From NCBI RefSeq assembly GCF_037911585.1, contig NZ_JBAJNS010000001.1, positions 5,007,501 to 5,071,500 of the forward strand: 64,000 nucleotides of DNA. Direction: 5' to 3'. Source of the stretch: Streptomyces sp. GSL17-111. Its GTDB lineage: Bacteria > Actinomycetota > Actinomycetes > Streptomycetales > Streptomycetaceae. The position numbers and the translations under genes are program-made. The notes under the pieces were generated by a model. That model was not told where the DNA came from, did not search any database, and saw nothing but the letters and a program-made list of their open reading frames with translations. Position 1 is the first letter of the stretch. Each line of letters opens with the position of its first letter. Positions 14,970-23,465 of the stretch are shown piece after piece.

Positions 14970-17492
14970 ATGTCCGTACTCACGCGCGACGAAGCGCAGG
15001 CCCGAGCAGCCCTCCTCGACGTCCACCGTTACACCGTCGACCTCGACGTCACCCGGGGTGAGGAGGTGTTCGGCGCCACCACGGTCATCCGCTTCACCGC
15101 CCGCAGTGCGGGCGACACGTTCGTGGAGGTACGGCCGCACGCCCTGCACGCGGCCACCCTCGACGGCGCCCCGCTGCCCGCCGGGGCCCACGCGGAGGGC
15201 CGCATCGCCCTGACCGGCCTCGCCGCGGGCGAGCACGAGCTGCGTGTCGTCGCCGACATGCCCTACTCGCACACCGGCGAGGGCATGCACCGCTTCACCG
15301 ACCCGGCCGACGGCCTGACCTACCTCTACACCCAGTGCTGCCAGTCCGACGCCCCCCTGGTCTTCGCCTGCTTCGACCAGCCCGACCTCAAGGCCGAGTT
15401 CGCCGTCACCGTCACTGCCCCCGAGGAGTGGACGGTGCTGGGCAACGGCATCGCCACCCGCGACGCCGCCCACCCCGGCCGCTGGACGTGCACGACGACC
15501 CCGCCCATCAGCACCTACCTCATGGCCGTCGCCGCAGGCCCCTACCACTCGGTGCACACCGAGCACGCCGGGCTCCCCTTCGGGCTGCACGTGCGCCGCT
15601 CGCTCGCCGCGCACCTCGACGCCGACACCGAGGAACTCTTCGCCGTCAGCCGGCGCTGCTTCGACCGCTACCACGAACTCTTCGACGAGCCCTACCCGTT
15701 CGACTCCTACGACCAGGCCTTCGTCCCCGAGTTCAACGCGGGCGCCATGGAGAACCCCGGCCTGGTCACCTTCCGCGACGAGTTCGTCTTCCGCTCCGCC
15801 GTCACCGACACCCAGCGCCAGATCCGCGGCATGGTCATCGCCCACGAGATGGCCCACATGTGGTTCGGCGACCTCGTCACCCTGCGCTGGTGGGACGACA
15901 TCTGGCTGAACGAGTCCTTCGCCGAGTACATGGGCTACCAGGTGCTCGCCGAGTCCACCCGCTGGACCGACACCTGGACGGACTTCGCCGTCGCCCGCAA
16001 GAGCTGGGGCTACGACGCCGATCAGCGGCCCTCCACCCACCCCGTCGCCCCCGACCCCGAGGCCGTCCCCGACACCGCCTCCGCCCGGCTCAACTTCGAC
16101 GGCATCTCCTACGCCAAGGGCGCCTCCGCGCTGCGTCAGCTCGTCACCTGGCTGGGCCCCGCCGACTTCCTCGCCGGCATCAACGCCCACTTCGCCGCCC
16201 ACCGCTTCGGCAACGCCACTCTGGCCGACTTCCTCAACTCCCTCGCCGGAGCCTCCGACAAGGACGTCCACGCCTGGGCCGAGCGCTGGCTGCGCACCAG
16301 CGGCGTCGACACCCTCGTGCCCGCCGTCGGCGACGCCGCCCCCGACCGGTGGCGCCTGGAGATCCGCCACGACGGCACCCGCCCGCACCGGCTCCTCGTC
16401 GGCGTCTACGACCGCGCCGAGGCCGAGCCCGGCCAGCTCGTGCTGCGCGAACGCCCCCACGTCGACGTCCCGCAGGACCCGGGCACCACCGCCGTCGACC
16501 TGCCCGGCCCCCGCCCCGACCTGGTGCTCCTCAACGACGGCGACCTCACCTACGCCAAGATCCGCCTCGACGCCGCCTCCTGGGACACCGTGCGCGCCGC
16601 GCTCTCCGGCCTGCCCGACCCGCTCTCCCGCGCCGTCGTGTGGAACGCCGCCCGCGACATGGTGCGCGACGGCGAACTCCCGCCGCAGGAGTACCTCGAC
16701 GCCGCCCGCGCCCACCTCCCGCACGAGACGGACAACGCCGTCGTGCAGACCGTCCTCGCCTTCGCCCGCTCCGAGGTCGCCGACCGGCTGCTGCCCGCCG
16801 AACGCCGCCCCGACGCGCTGGCCACACTGCACGCCCTGTGCCGCGAGCTGCTGGCCAAGACGGCCGACGGCTCCGACCCCGGCCTCAGGCTCACCGCCGT
16901 CCGCGCCGCCGTCGCCACCGCCACCGACCCCGCCGACTGCACCCGGTGGATGGTCGAGGGCACCGTCCCCGGCGGCCCGTCCCTCGACCCGGAACTGCGC
17001 TGGCAGATCCTCCACCGGCTCGCGGTCCTCGGCGCCGTGGGGGAGGACGAGATCCGTGCCGAGGCCGAGCGGGACGCCAGTGCCACCGGACGGGAGGGTG
17101 CCGCCCGCTGCCGGGCCGCCCTGCCGACGGCCGAGGCCAAGGCGGCGGCCTGGGACGCCCTGTTCGGCCCCGGCGACGAACTGTCCAACTACCTGTTCAA
17201 CGCCACCGCCCAGGGCTTCTGGCACGCCGAGCACGCCGACCTCGTCCGCCCCTACGCCGACCGGTACTTCGACGACGCCGTCGCACTCGCCGCCCGCCGG
17301 GGGCCCTCGCTCGCCCACTTCGCCGCCGGGGCCGCCTTCCCGCGCACCCTGGTGGAGCCGCACGTCCTCGCCCTGGGCGAGCAGTGCCTGGCGCAGAGCG
17401 AGCCCGACCCCGCCCTGCGCCGCCCGCTGGCCGACGCACTGGACGACCTGGCCCGCGCCCTCCGCGTCCGCGAAGCCGCCACGAACGGCTGA
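14970..17492 (+). CDS. pepN: Aminopeptidase N (M1 zinc metallopeptidase)
   Basis: This 840-residue cytoplasmic aminopeptidase removes N-terminal residues from peptides. M1 features are complete: the substrate-anchoring GAMEN at 258-262, zinc site HEMAH at 292-296, and the third ligand Glu315 in WLNESFAEY. A long helical C-terminal domain (~520-840, ERAP1-C-like) follows. The length is normal for actinobacterial PepN. The ATG at 14970 has no clear Shine-Dalgarno, and TAAGGC lies 11 bases upstream. It is divergent from the glycosyltransferase and followed by a hairpin. Confidence 0.93.
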   Translation: MSVLTRDEAQARAALLDVHRYTVDLDVTRGEEVFGATTVIRFTARSAGDTFVEVRPHALHAATLDGAPLPAGAHAEGRIALTGLAAGEHELRVVADMPYSHTGEGMHRFTDPADGLTYLYTQCCQSDAPLVFACFDQPDLKAEFAVTVTAPEEWTVLGNGIATRDAAHPGRWTCTTTPPISTYLMAVAAGPYHSVHTEHAGLPFGLHVRRSLAAHLDADTEELFAVSRRCFDRYHELFDEPYPFDSYDQAFVPEFNAGAMENPGLVTFRDEFVFRSAVTDTQRQIRGMVIAHEMAHMWFGDLVTLRWWDDIWLNESFAEYMGYQVLAESTRWTDTWTDFAVARKSWGYDADQRPSTHPVAPDPEAVPDTASARLNFDGISYAKGASALRQLVTWLGPADFLAGINAHFAAHRFGNATLADFLNSLAGASDKDVHAWAERWLRTSGVDTLVPAVGDAAPDRWRLEIRHDGTRPHRLLVGVYDRAEAEPGQLVLRERPHVDVPQDPGTTAVDLPGPRPDLVLLNDGDLTYAKIRLDAASWDTVRAALSGLPDPLSRAVVWNAARDMVRDGELPPQEYLDAARAHLPHETDNAVVQTVLAFARSEVADRLLPAERRPDALATLHALCRELLAKTADGSDPGLRLTAVRAAVATATDPADCTRWMVEGTVPGGPSLDPELRWQILHRLAVLGAVGEDEIRAEAERDASATGREGAARCRAALPTAEAKAAAWDALFGPGDELSNYLFNATAQGFWHAEHADLVRPYADRYFDDAVALAARRGPSLAHFAAGAAFPRTLVEPHVLALGEQCLAQSEPDPALRRPLADALDDLARALRVREAATNG

Positions 17493-17500
17493 CCACCCCC

Positions 17501-17527
17501 GGGGTGGGCCGGCCCCCGGCCCACCCC
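17501..17527 (+). terminator. Hairpin terminator after pepN
   Basis: A 12-bp stem (GGGGTGGGCCGG at 17501-17512 pairs with 17516-17527) has a 3-nt loop, 8 bases past the pepN stop. Confidence 0.7.
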
Positions 17528-17720
17528 GGCCACGCGCCCGTCACCGAGCGGACGGCCCGCCCGGACGGCCCGCGCGGTGCGCCCGCTCAGGTGCCGTCCG
17601 GGGACACGCGCCACCACCCGTCGGTTGAGGAACGGAACCGACCGCAACGCGGGCGAAGCTGGTCGGTGCGTGCCCATCGGGGCACACCCACCCCTTCGCA
17701 CTGGCGGGAGGCGAGCCGGC

Positions 17721-18158
17721 ATGGCCCGCGACGTCCAGATCACCTTCGACTGCGCCGACCCGGCCGCACTGGCCGCGTTCTGGGCCGAAGCGCTCGGCTA
17801 CCGCCTTCAGGAACCGCCCGGCGGCTTCGCCACCTGGGCACAGGCACTGGAGGCGATGGGCGTACCACCGGAGCGGCGCAACGACGCCTCGGCCGTGGTC
17901 GACCCCGAGGGCGCCGGGCCCCGGCTGTTCTTCCAGCGTGTCCCCGAGGGCAAGCGGGTCAAGAACCGCGTGCACCTCGACGTTCGGGCGGCCCCCGGGC
18001 TTCAGGGCGAGGCCCGGATGGCGGCCCTGGAGGCCGAGGCCGACCGGCTCGCCGCCCACGGCGCCACCCTGCTTCACCGCCACGAACCGTCCCCGCCGTT
18101 GGCGGCCGGGCACCTCATCATGGCCGACCCCGAAGGCAACGAGTTCTGCCTCGACTGA
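17721..18158 (+). CDS. VOC-superfamily (glyoxalase-like) protein
   Basis: This 145-residue protein has the paired beta-alpha-beta-beta-beta layout of the vicinal oxygen chelate fold: VQITFDCADPAALAAFWAEALGY at the start, VHLDVRAA in the middle, and HLIMADPEGNEFCLD at the end. It belongs to the 'glyoxalase-like domain' group common in Streptomyces, whose substrates are mostly unknown. A GGGAGG site precedes the ATG. Confidence 0.88.
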   Translation: MARDVQITFDCADPAALAAFWAEALGYRLQEPPGGFATWAQALEAMGVPPERRNDASAVVDPEGAGPRLFFQRVPEGKRVKNRVHLDVRAAPGLQGEARMAALEAEADRLAAHGATLLHRHEPSPPLAAGHLIMADPEGNEFCLD

Positions 18159-18180
18159 CGGCGCGGGGCCGGCGGTCGGC

Positions 18181-18837
18181 TCACAGCATGCGGCGGACGC
18201 CGGGTTCGTGGCGGAGGCCGCGCTCCTCGTCGGCGAGGGTGCCCTCGGTGGCCGTCCGGCCCGGGCCCGAGCGCAGGGTGGGCAGCAGGGGCCTGAGCAG
18301 CGAGTCCTCGGAGGCGAAGGCGAGGACCGCCCACAGGGCCACGGCCGTGAGGACGAGGCCCGTGACGCCGGCGGTCGTCTCCCAGGCGGAGGAGGCCGTC
18401 AGCTGGTACAGGCCGGTGGCGAGGAAGCGCAGGGCTGCCACGGTCAGGACGAGGCTCGCCAGCAGCTTGCCGACGCCCGCGCTGACGACGACGAGCAGCA
18501 GCCCGGTCGCCGCCAGCAGGAGCAGCAGGCCCAGGGCGTCGCTGGTCGTACCCGACGCCGAGCCCAGCTTCGTCAGTCCGACCGTCAGCCAGGTGGCGGC
18601 CAGCAGGCCCATGCCGGTGCCCGCCACCACGTCCCGCGCCAGGAAGCCGAGAACGGAGGTGACGGCCTGCAGCGGCGCGGCGAACGTCACCATGACGAGC
18701 GCCACCGTCCAGGTCTCCGTCGTGGCGACCCAGCCGAGCTGCAGCCCGGCCAGCACGAACGTCGCTCCGGCGAGGCCGGTGAAGCCGAGCGGCAGGGGGC
18801 TGCCCAGCGGGCGCAGCAGGATGCGGACGTCGCGCAT
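18181..18837 (-). CDS. GPR1/FUN34/YaaH (SatP-like) acetate uptake transporter
   Basis: This 218-residue integral membrane protein has about six hydrophobic segments. RPLGSPLPLGFTGLAGATFVL at the start is the family's signature region, and LGFLARDVVAGTGMGLLAATW and TGLYQLTASSAWE follow. Members carry acetate or succinate, or ammonium. The start ATG at 18837 is used because family alignment begins there. The soluble C-terminal tail (~185-218) is longer than usual. It is divergent from the iron reductase gene. Confidence 0.82.
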   Translation of the reverse strand: MRDVRILLRPLGSPLPLGFTGLAGATFVLAGLQLGWVATTETWTVALVMVTFAAPLQAVTSVLGFLARDVVAGTGMGLLAATWLTVGLTKLGSASGTTSDALGLLLLLAATGLLLVVVSAGVGKLLASLVLTVAALRFLATGLYQLTASSAWETTAGVTGLVLTAVALWAVLAFASEDSLLRPLLPTLRSGPGRTATEGTLADEERGLRHEPGVRRML

Positions 18838-18939
18838 GGCGTGCCTTTCGCAGGGGAGGCGGACCGACCGCACGCGGTACCCGTCCGCCCGGTGCCCCAT
18901 GCGCGCGGACAGGGGTGTCGCCGGAGGTGATCGTGGCTC

Positions 18940-18958
18940 TAAGGTGAGGCTTACCTGA
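18940..18958. promoter_or_regulatory. Iron box 1 (DmdR/IdeR-type operator)
   Basis: TAAGGTGAGGCTTACCTGA is an imperfect inverted repeat close to the actinobacterial iron-box consensus (TTAGGTTAGGCTCACCTAA). It lies about 50 bases upstream of the FhuF-like gene, so that gene should be repressed when iron is plentiful. Confidence 0.8.
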
Positions 18959-18959
18959 T

Positions 18960-18995
18960 GTGCTGACCGTGCTGACCGTGCTGACCGTGCTTACC
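18960..18995. repeat. Four tandem 9-bp repeats in an mRNA leader
   Basis: GTGCTGACC is repeated exactly three times, followed by GTGCTTACC, between the iron box and the ribosome-binding site. The copy number may vary between strains and change leader length or promoter spacing. Confidence 0.85.
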
Positions 18996-19006
18996 AAGGG
19001 GTGCCC

Positions 19007-19804
19007 GTGCCGACCATCACCGCACCGCTGGACGTACCGACCGTGCCCGCGCCGCCGGAGCCCGGGGACCTGGCCGCCGAAACCTACCGCCGGTTCGCGG
19101 CGGCGTTCCCGCTGCTGCGCGTCACCACCGAGCCCCCCACCGGGGACGGCTGGCTCACCGGGCAGGCGCTCGCCGCCGACGACGCGCTGCGCGGCCACCT
19201 CCTCAGCCGTCAGGCCCGGGCCATGGAGGCCGCCCAGGGCGCGGCGCCGCGCCCGGACGTCGCGGCGACGGAGGTCCTGCACCAGTACGCGTTCGTCGCG
19301 TGCCTGGCGATGAGCGCGCCCTGGTACCTCGAACGGCGCGTCCCGTGGCTGGACGCGGACGGGGTCGCCTACCACGAGGCACGCGGCGTCCTCGCGGTGA
19401 CGCCCGCGCGCGTCACCGTCCTCCCCGGCGATCCGGCCGCCGCCCTGCCCGGCGCGCACACCGTCCCCGACGAGGAGGCGCTGCGGGCCGACCTGCGCGC
19501 CGCCGTGGCCGCGCATCTGGAGCCGCTGCTCACCGCCTTCGGTCCGCTGCTGCGCCGGGGGCCGCGCGGCATGTGGGGCGTGGCCACCGACGAACTCGCC
19601 GACGGCCTCGGCTACCTGGGCGACCTGCTGGGCGACCGGCCCGCCGCCGCCCGGGCCGCCGACGCGCTGCTGCCCGGCGGCACACCCCCGTTCGCGGGCT
19701 CCGCCCGCTTCCGCCCCGACGGCACCCGCACCCGCCTCAACTGCTGCCTCTACTACACCTTCCCCGCCGCCCAACTCTGCGCCGCCTGCCCCCGCGTCCG
19801 CTGA
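19007..19804 (+). CDS. FhuF-like siderophore iron reductase ([2Fe-2S])
   Basis: This is about 265 residues. The C-terminus has the FhuF cysteine pattern CC-x10-C-x2-C (CCLYYTFPAAQLCAACPR), which binds a [2Fe-2S] cluster and reduces ferric siderophores in the cytoplasm to release Fe2+. The N-terminal two thirds are the poorly conserved part of this family. The GTG at 19007 is favoured over 19001 because AAGGG sits six bases before it. An iron box lies upstream, and the siderophore importer and biosynthesis genes lie a few kilobases downstream. Confidence 0.85.
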   Translation: MPTITAPLDVPTVPAPPEPGDLAAETYRRFAAAFPLLRVTTEPPTGDGWLTGQALAADDALRGHLLSRQARAMEAAQGAAPRPDVAATEVLHQYAFVACLAMSAPWYLERRVPWLDADGVAYHEARGVLAVTPARVTVLPGDPAAALPGAHTVPDEEALRADLRAAVAAHLEPLLTAFGPLLRRGPRGMWGVATDELADGLGYLGDLLGDRPAAARAADALLPGGTPPFAGSARFRPDGTRTRLNCCLYYTFPAAQLCAACPRVR

Positions 19805-19889
19805 TCCCCGCCCCACGGAGCCACCGACAAACGACCGCCTTTCTCCAAGGCAACAGGTCCGGCGTCAGCGTGAGATGATGTGCGCGTCG

Positions 19890-19924
19890 GCCTTCCGCGC
19901 CACCGGGCGTGCGGAGGCTTTTTT
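19890..19924 (+). promoter_or_regulatory. Terminator-like hairpin covering the RBS of the MFS gene
   Basis: Stem arms 19890-19901 and 19906-19918 pair with small bulges and are followed by six Ts (19919-19924), one base before the ATG. The only Shine-Dalgarno (GGAGG, 19913-19917) lies inside the 3' arm. This looks like a translational or transcriptional attenuator. An in-frame ATG pair at 19875/19878 could encode a short leader that reads through the stem. Confidence 0.5.
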
Positions 19925-19925
19925 C

Positions 19926-21140
19926 ATGTCCACTCACATCTGCCCACCGCCCCGCTACCGCGCCCTGCTGCGGGACCGCGAATTCGCCGGACTGTACCTC
20001 GGCTTCACCCTCAGCGTCGCCGCGAGCACCCTGTCGGGTTACGCGCTCGGCTCGCTCGTCGGTGACCGGACCGGATCGCCGTTTCTGACGGCGGTCAGCC
20101 TGTACGGCGCCACCTTCGCGACGGTCCTCGGCGCGTTGACGCTGATGTCGGTCGCCGACGGCACCCGGCCCCGCCGGATTCTGATCTGCCTACACGGCGT
20201 GTCCCTGGCGGCGCTCGCCGCACAGACGGCCCCAGGACTCCCGCTGCCGGCGCGGTTCGCCCTGCTCCTCGTGCTCGGTTTCTTCCAGTCCCTCGCGACG
20301 GGCACGCGGATGGGGTTGGTCGCGGAGATCACACCTCCACACGCCTACGTGACGGCACGCTCCCTGATGAACATCACCGCAGGAGGTACGGCCGTCCTCG
20401 GGTTCGCCGTCGGCGCGCTGCTGCTGCGCCACCTGACCCCGTACCAGCTCTTCACCGTGGCGGCGGCACTGACGGCGGTGGGGCTGTGCGTCGTCGCCAC
20501 GACGGTGCGGGAGCGCACCGTGCGACTGACGCGTCGTCCCGGGCTCCGGGCGACGTGGGCGGCGAACCGGACGCTGTTCTCCCACCCCGGCCGGCGGGCG
20601 CTGCTGCTGAACCTCTGGGTGCCCAACGGTCTCATCGTCGGCTGCGAGGCCCTGTTCCTCAGCTACACACCAGCTCACGCGGGCATTCTGCTGGCTGCGG
20701 CGTCGGCGGGGATGCTCCTGGGAGACCTCGCGGTGGGCCGCCTGCTCACCGCCGTGCAGCGGGGCCGGTCGGCGTTCGCCCTCCGGCTGCTGCTGGCAGC
20801 GCCGTTCCTGCTGTTCGCCGTCCACCCGCCCCTGCCGGTGCTGACGGTCGCGGTGTTCGCCGCCGGTGCGGGGTTCGCCGCCACGCTGCCCCTCCAAGAG
20901 CAGTTGCTCGCGCTGACGCCGGACGCCGTGCGGGGACAGGTGCAGGGAGTGGAGTCGGCGGGCCGCCTGACCTGGCAGGGGCTGGGAGCGGCGCTGGCGG
21001 GCGGCCTCGCCCAGTACGGGGACCCGGGCTTCGTCGTGGCGGCTCTCGCGGTGACCTCTCTCACCGTCACTCTCGCTTCCCGACGCGCCGTCGCCCGTGC
21101 CAGGGCGGGGGAGGGGCGGTCGGACGGCGGGTGGGCATGA
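19926..21140 (+). CDS. MFS-family efflux transporter
   Basis: This 404-residue membrane protein has about 12 hydrophobic segments, with the family's conserved acidic/basic loop near ADGTRPRRIL (between TM2 and TM3). It resembles actinobacterial MFS drug or metabolite exporters. It lies between the iron reductase and the siderophore importer but has no iron box. The leader hairpin suggests induction by ribosome stalling, which would fit an antibiotic pump better than iron control. The substrate is unknown. Confidence 0.82.
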   Translation: MSTHICPPPRYRALLRDREFAGLYLGFTLSVAASTLSGYALGSLVGDRTGSPFLTAVSLYGATFATVLGALTLMSVADGTRPRRILICLHGVSLAALAAQTAPGLPLPARFALLLVLGFFQSLATGTRMGLVAEITPPHAYVTARSLMNITAGGTAVLGFAVGALLLRHLTPYQLFTVAAALTAVGLCVVATTVRERTVRLTRRPGLRATWAANRTLFSHPGRRALLLNLWVPNGLIVGCEALFLSYTPAHAGILLAAASAGMLLGDLAVGRLLTAVQRGRSAFALRLLLAAPFLLFAVHPPLPVLTVAVFAAGAGFAATLPLQEQLLALTPDAVRGQVQGVESAGRLTWQGLGAALAGGLAQYGDPGFVVAALAVTSLTVTLASRRAVARARAGEGRSDGGWA

Positions 21141-21144
21141 CCGC

Positions 21145-21184
21145 GGCGGGGTGCCGGGCACGGGGGCGTGCCGGGCACCCCGCC
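21145..21184. terminator. Bidirectional terminator
   Basis: An 11-bp stem (GGCGGGGTGCC at 21145-21155 pairs with 21174-21184) has an inner extension (GGGCAC / GTGCC). It lies between the convergent MFS gene and siderophore-binding lipoprotein gene. Confidence 0.7.
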
Positions 21185-21212
21185 GGAAGGCGGGTCGCCG
21201 TCGGGTGCGGTG

Positions 21213-22226
21213 TTACGCGCGGGCCGCGTCCACGTCGTAGGTCGTGGCGACGTCGTCCAGGACGACCTCCGCGCCGTACAGACCCACCGCGATCATCCAC
21301 GTGATGTCGTCGACCTCGTGGACGTCGCCCTCCAGCTGCTCCCACAGCGGGTTGGCCATGAACTTCTTCTTGCTCTTCTCACCGGCGCCGGCGGGGTCCG
21401 GGTAGGCGGTCACGAAGATGTCGTCGGCGTCGACCTTAGCGATCTGCTCCTCGGAGATGTCGGCGTTGAAGCCGGTGCCCTGGGCGTCCTTGGGGACGTC
21501 GAAGCCGAGGTCGTTGATGATGACACCGACGTAGGTGTCCTCCTTGTACAGCCGCGTCGGGCCGTCCACGAAGCGCACCACGGAGACGGTCGGGTTGGCG
21601 CCCTCCTTCTCCCGGACGGCGTCACCGATCGTCTTGGCGCGGGTCTCGAAGGCGTCGACCTTCTCCTCGGCGAGCTCCTCCTTGCCCAGGGTCTCGCCGA
21701 CCAGTGCCAGGTTCTCCTTCCAGGTCGCGCCGGTGTCCTCGGTGAAGACGGTCGGGGCGATCTCGGAGAGCTGGTCGTACAGCTTCTCGTGGCGGACCTT
21801 CGCGGAGAGGATGAGGTCCGGCTTCTGCGCGATGATCTTCTCGAGGCTGGGCTCGTCGAGCGTGCCGACCTCCGTGGCCTCGGCCCCGTAGGTCTCGATG
21901 TCCTCGCCGAAGTACGGCGGCAGCTTCTCCTCGGGACCGGTGAAGGTGGTGTACCCGACGACGTTGCCCTCCAGCGCGAACGTCGCGTCCACGAAGGTCA
22001 TGTCGAGGGCGACGACCCGCTTCGGGGCCTCCTCGATCTCCGTCTCGCCCATGGCGTGCTCGACGGTCCGGGGGAAGGCGGCGTCGGACGCGGCGGGCTT
22101 GTCCGCCGTGTCGTCCGTATTCTTGTCCGCGTCGTTGCCGCTGCACGCGGCGGTGGCGAACAGACCGATGGCGACGGTGACGGCGCCGACGGAGCGGCCG
22201 ATGCGGGGGAGCCAACGGGCTCTCAT
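21213..22226 (-). CDS. Ferric-siderophore-binding lipoprotein
   Basis: This 337-residue periplasmic-binding-fold protein (TroA/FhuD-like) is anchored through Cys28 (ATAAC lipobox). Family features are RVVALDMTFVDATFALEG, the LPPYFGEDIETYGAEATEVG region, and LEKIIAQKPDLILSAK. It should capture the ferric siderophore outside the membrane and pass it to the FecCD permeases, which are encoded divergently. The shared 60-bp spacer holds an iron box, so both directions are probably iron-repressed together. Confidence 0.92.
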   Translation of the reverse strand: MRARWLPRIGRSVGAVTVAIGLFATAACSGNDADKNTDDTADKPAASDAAFPRTVEHAMGETEIEEAPKRVVALDMTFVDATFALEGNVVGYTTFTGPEEKLPPYFGEDIETYGAEATEVGTLDEPSLEKIIAQKPDLILSAKVRHEKLYDQLSEIAPTVFTEDTGATWKENLALVGETLGKEELAEEKVDAFETRAKTIGDAVREKEGANPTVSVVRFVDGPTRLYKEDTYVGVIINDLGFDVPKDAQGTGFNADISEEQIAKVDADDIFVTAYPDPAGAGEKSKKKFMANPLWEQLEGDVHEVDDITWMIAVGLYGAEVVLDDVATTYDVDAARA

Positions 22227-22260
22227 CAGGTGGTCCCTTCGTTCACGGGGGGGTGCGCCC

Positions 22261-22279
22261 TAAGGATAGGCTCGCCTAA
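22261..22279. promoter_or_regulatory. Iron box 2 in the divergent importer promoter
   Basis: TAAGGATAGGCTCGCCTAA matches the iron-box consensus well. It lies 9 bases before the permease ATG and about 35 before the lipoprotein start, so one repressor dimer pair can shut both promoters. Confidence 0.85.
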
Positions 22280-22287
22280 CCTACAGC

Positions 22288-23367
22288 ATGGTGTCGGCGA
22301 AGGAGATTGTGATCGAAGCGCTATCAGCGCCGCCCCGGGAGGGGAAGCGGCGACAGGTCGCCGTGCAGCGTGCCCACCGGCGCTGGACGGGCCTGCTCAT
22401 ACTCATCGCGACGCTGCTGCTCGCCCTGCTGGCCAGCGTCGCCTTCGGATCCAAGTCCCTGACGCCGGGCGAGGTGTGGAGCGCGCTGGGCAACCCCGGC
22501 GGCACGGCCGAGGCCGACGTCATCGTGCACGCGCTGCGGCTCCCGCGCACCGTGCTCGCGCTCGTGGCCGGGGTGGCGCTCGGCGTCGCGGGCGCGCTGA
22601 TGCAGGGTCACACCCGCAACCCCATCGCGGACCCGGTCATCCTGGGGCTCAGCGCGGGCGCCGGCATGTGGGTCGTCGGAGCCGTCTTCCTCCTCGGCAT
22701 CACCGACCTCTACGGCTACGTGTGGTTCGCCTTCCTCGGAGCGGCGATGGCGGCCCTGCTCGTCCACTTCGTCGGCTCCCTCACCCGCGGCGGTGCGACC
22801 CCCGTCACCCTCGCCCTCGCCGGCGCCGCCTCGCACGCCCTGTTCACCGCGATCACCGCCGGCATGGTCATCTTCGACCGGCAGGCGCTGGACACCTACC
22901 GCTTCTGGACCGTCGGCGCCGTGAACGGACGCCCGCTGGACTTCACCGCCCAGCTCCTGCCCTTCATCGTGCTCGGCCTCCTGCTCGCCGCGTACAACGC
23001 GCCCGGCCTCAACGCCCTCTCCCTGGGCGAGGACGTGGCCCGCACCCTCGGCGTCCGCGTCGGCGCGACCCGGACCGTCGGCATGGCCGCCATCACCCTG
23101 CTCACCGGCGCCGCCGTGGCCGCCTGCGGGCCCATCGGCTTCGTGGGCCTCGTCGCCACGCACATCGCCCGCCACTTCACCGGCCCCGACTACCGCTGGG
23201 TGCTCGCCTACGCCGGGCTGCTCGGCGGCACCCTCGTCCTGGTGGCCGACGTCCTGGGACGCGTCGTCGCCCGCCCCGGTGAACTCCAGGTCGGCATCAT
23301 GCTCGCGCTCATCGGGGCGCCCGTCTTCATCCAGCTCGTCCGCCGCCGCAAGCCGGTGCGGCTGTGA
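22288..23367 (+). CDS. Siderophore ABC transporter permease, FecC/D family (first)
   Basis: This 359-residue permease has about ten membrane segments. FecCD hallmarks are LRLPRTVLALVAGVALGVAGALMQG, NPIADPVILGLSAGAG, and the C-terminal ACGPIGFVGLVATHIAR followed by GRVVARPGELQVGIMLALIG. It forms the translocation channel with the next gene's product. The ATG lies 5 bases after TAACCT (22277-22282), inside the iron-box region, so the transcript is probably leaderless. Confidence 0.92.
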   Translation: MVSAKEIVIEALSAPPREGKRRQVAVQRAHRRWTGLLILIATLLLALLASVAFGSKSLTPGEVWSALGNPGGTAEADVIVHALRLPRTVLALVAGVALGVAGALMQGHTRNPIADPVILGLSAGAGMWVVGAVFLLGITDLYGYVWFAFLGAAMAALLVHFVGSLTRGGATPVTLALAGAASHALFTAITAGMVIFDRQALDTYRFWTVGAVNGRPLDFTAQLLPFIVLGLLLAAYNAPGLNALSLGEDVARTLGVRVGATRTVGMAAITLLTGAAVAACGPIGFVGLVATHIARHFTGPDYRWVLAYAGLLGGTLVLVADVLGRVVARPGELQVGIMLALIGAPVFIQLVRRRKPVRL

Positions 23368-23465
23368 GCCCGGCACCCGCCGCCCGCGAGGCGGCCGCCG
23401 AGCCCCCGGCCGAGCCCGGCCGTCCGGACGCCGGAGGCCACCGGCCCGCCAAGGAAGGGAGCACC

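Noticed and set aside
15335..18958. Giant 1,207-codon open frame on the plus strand
   Set aside because: It is the +1 shadow of pepN and later genes, Arg/Pro-rich with no domain; high GC removes stop codons in alternate frames.
23364..23465. 34-residue N-terminal extension of the second FecCD permease
   Set aside because: Low-complexity and atypical for the family; the GTG at 23466 has a much better ribosome-binding site. Kept only as an alternative start.
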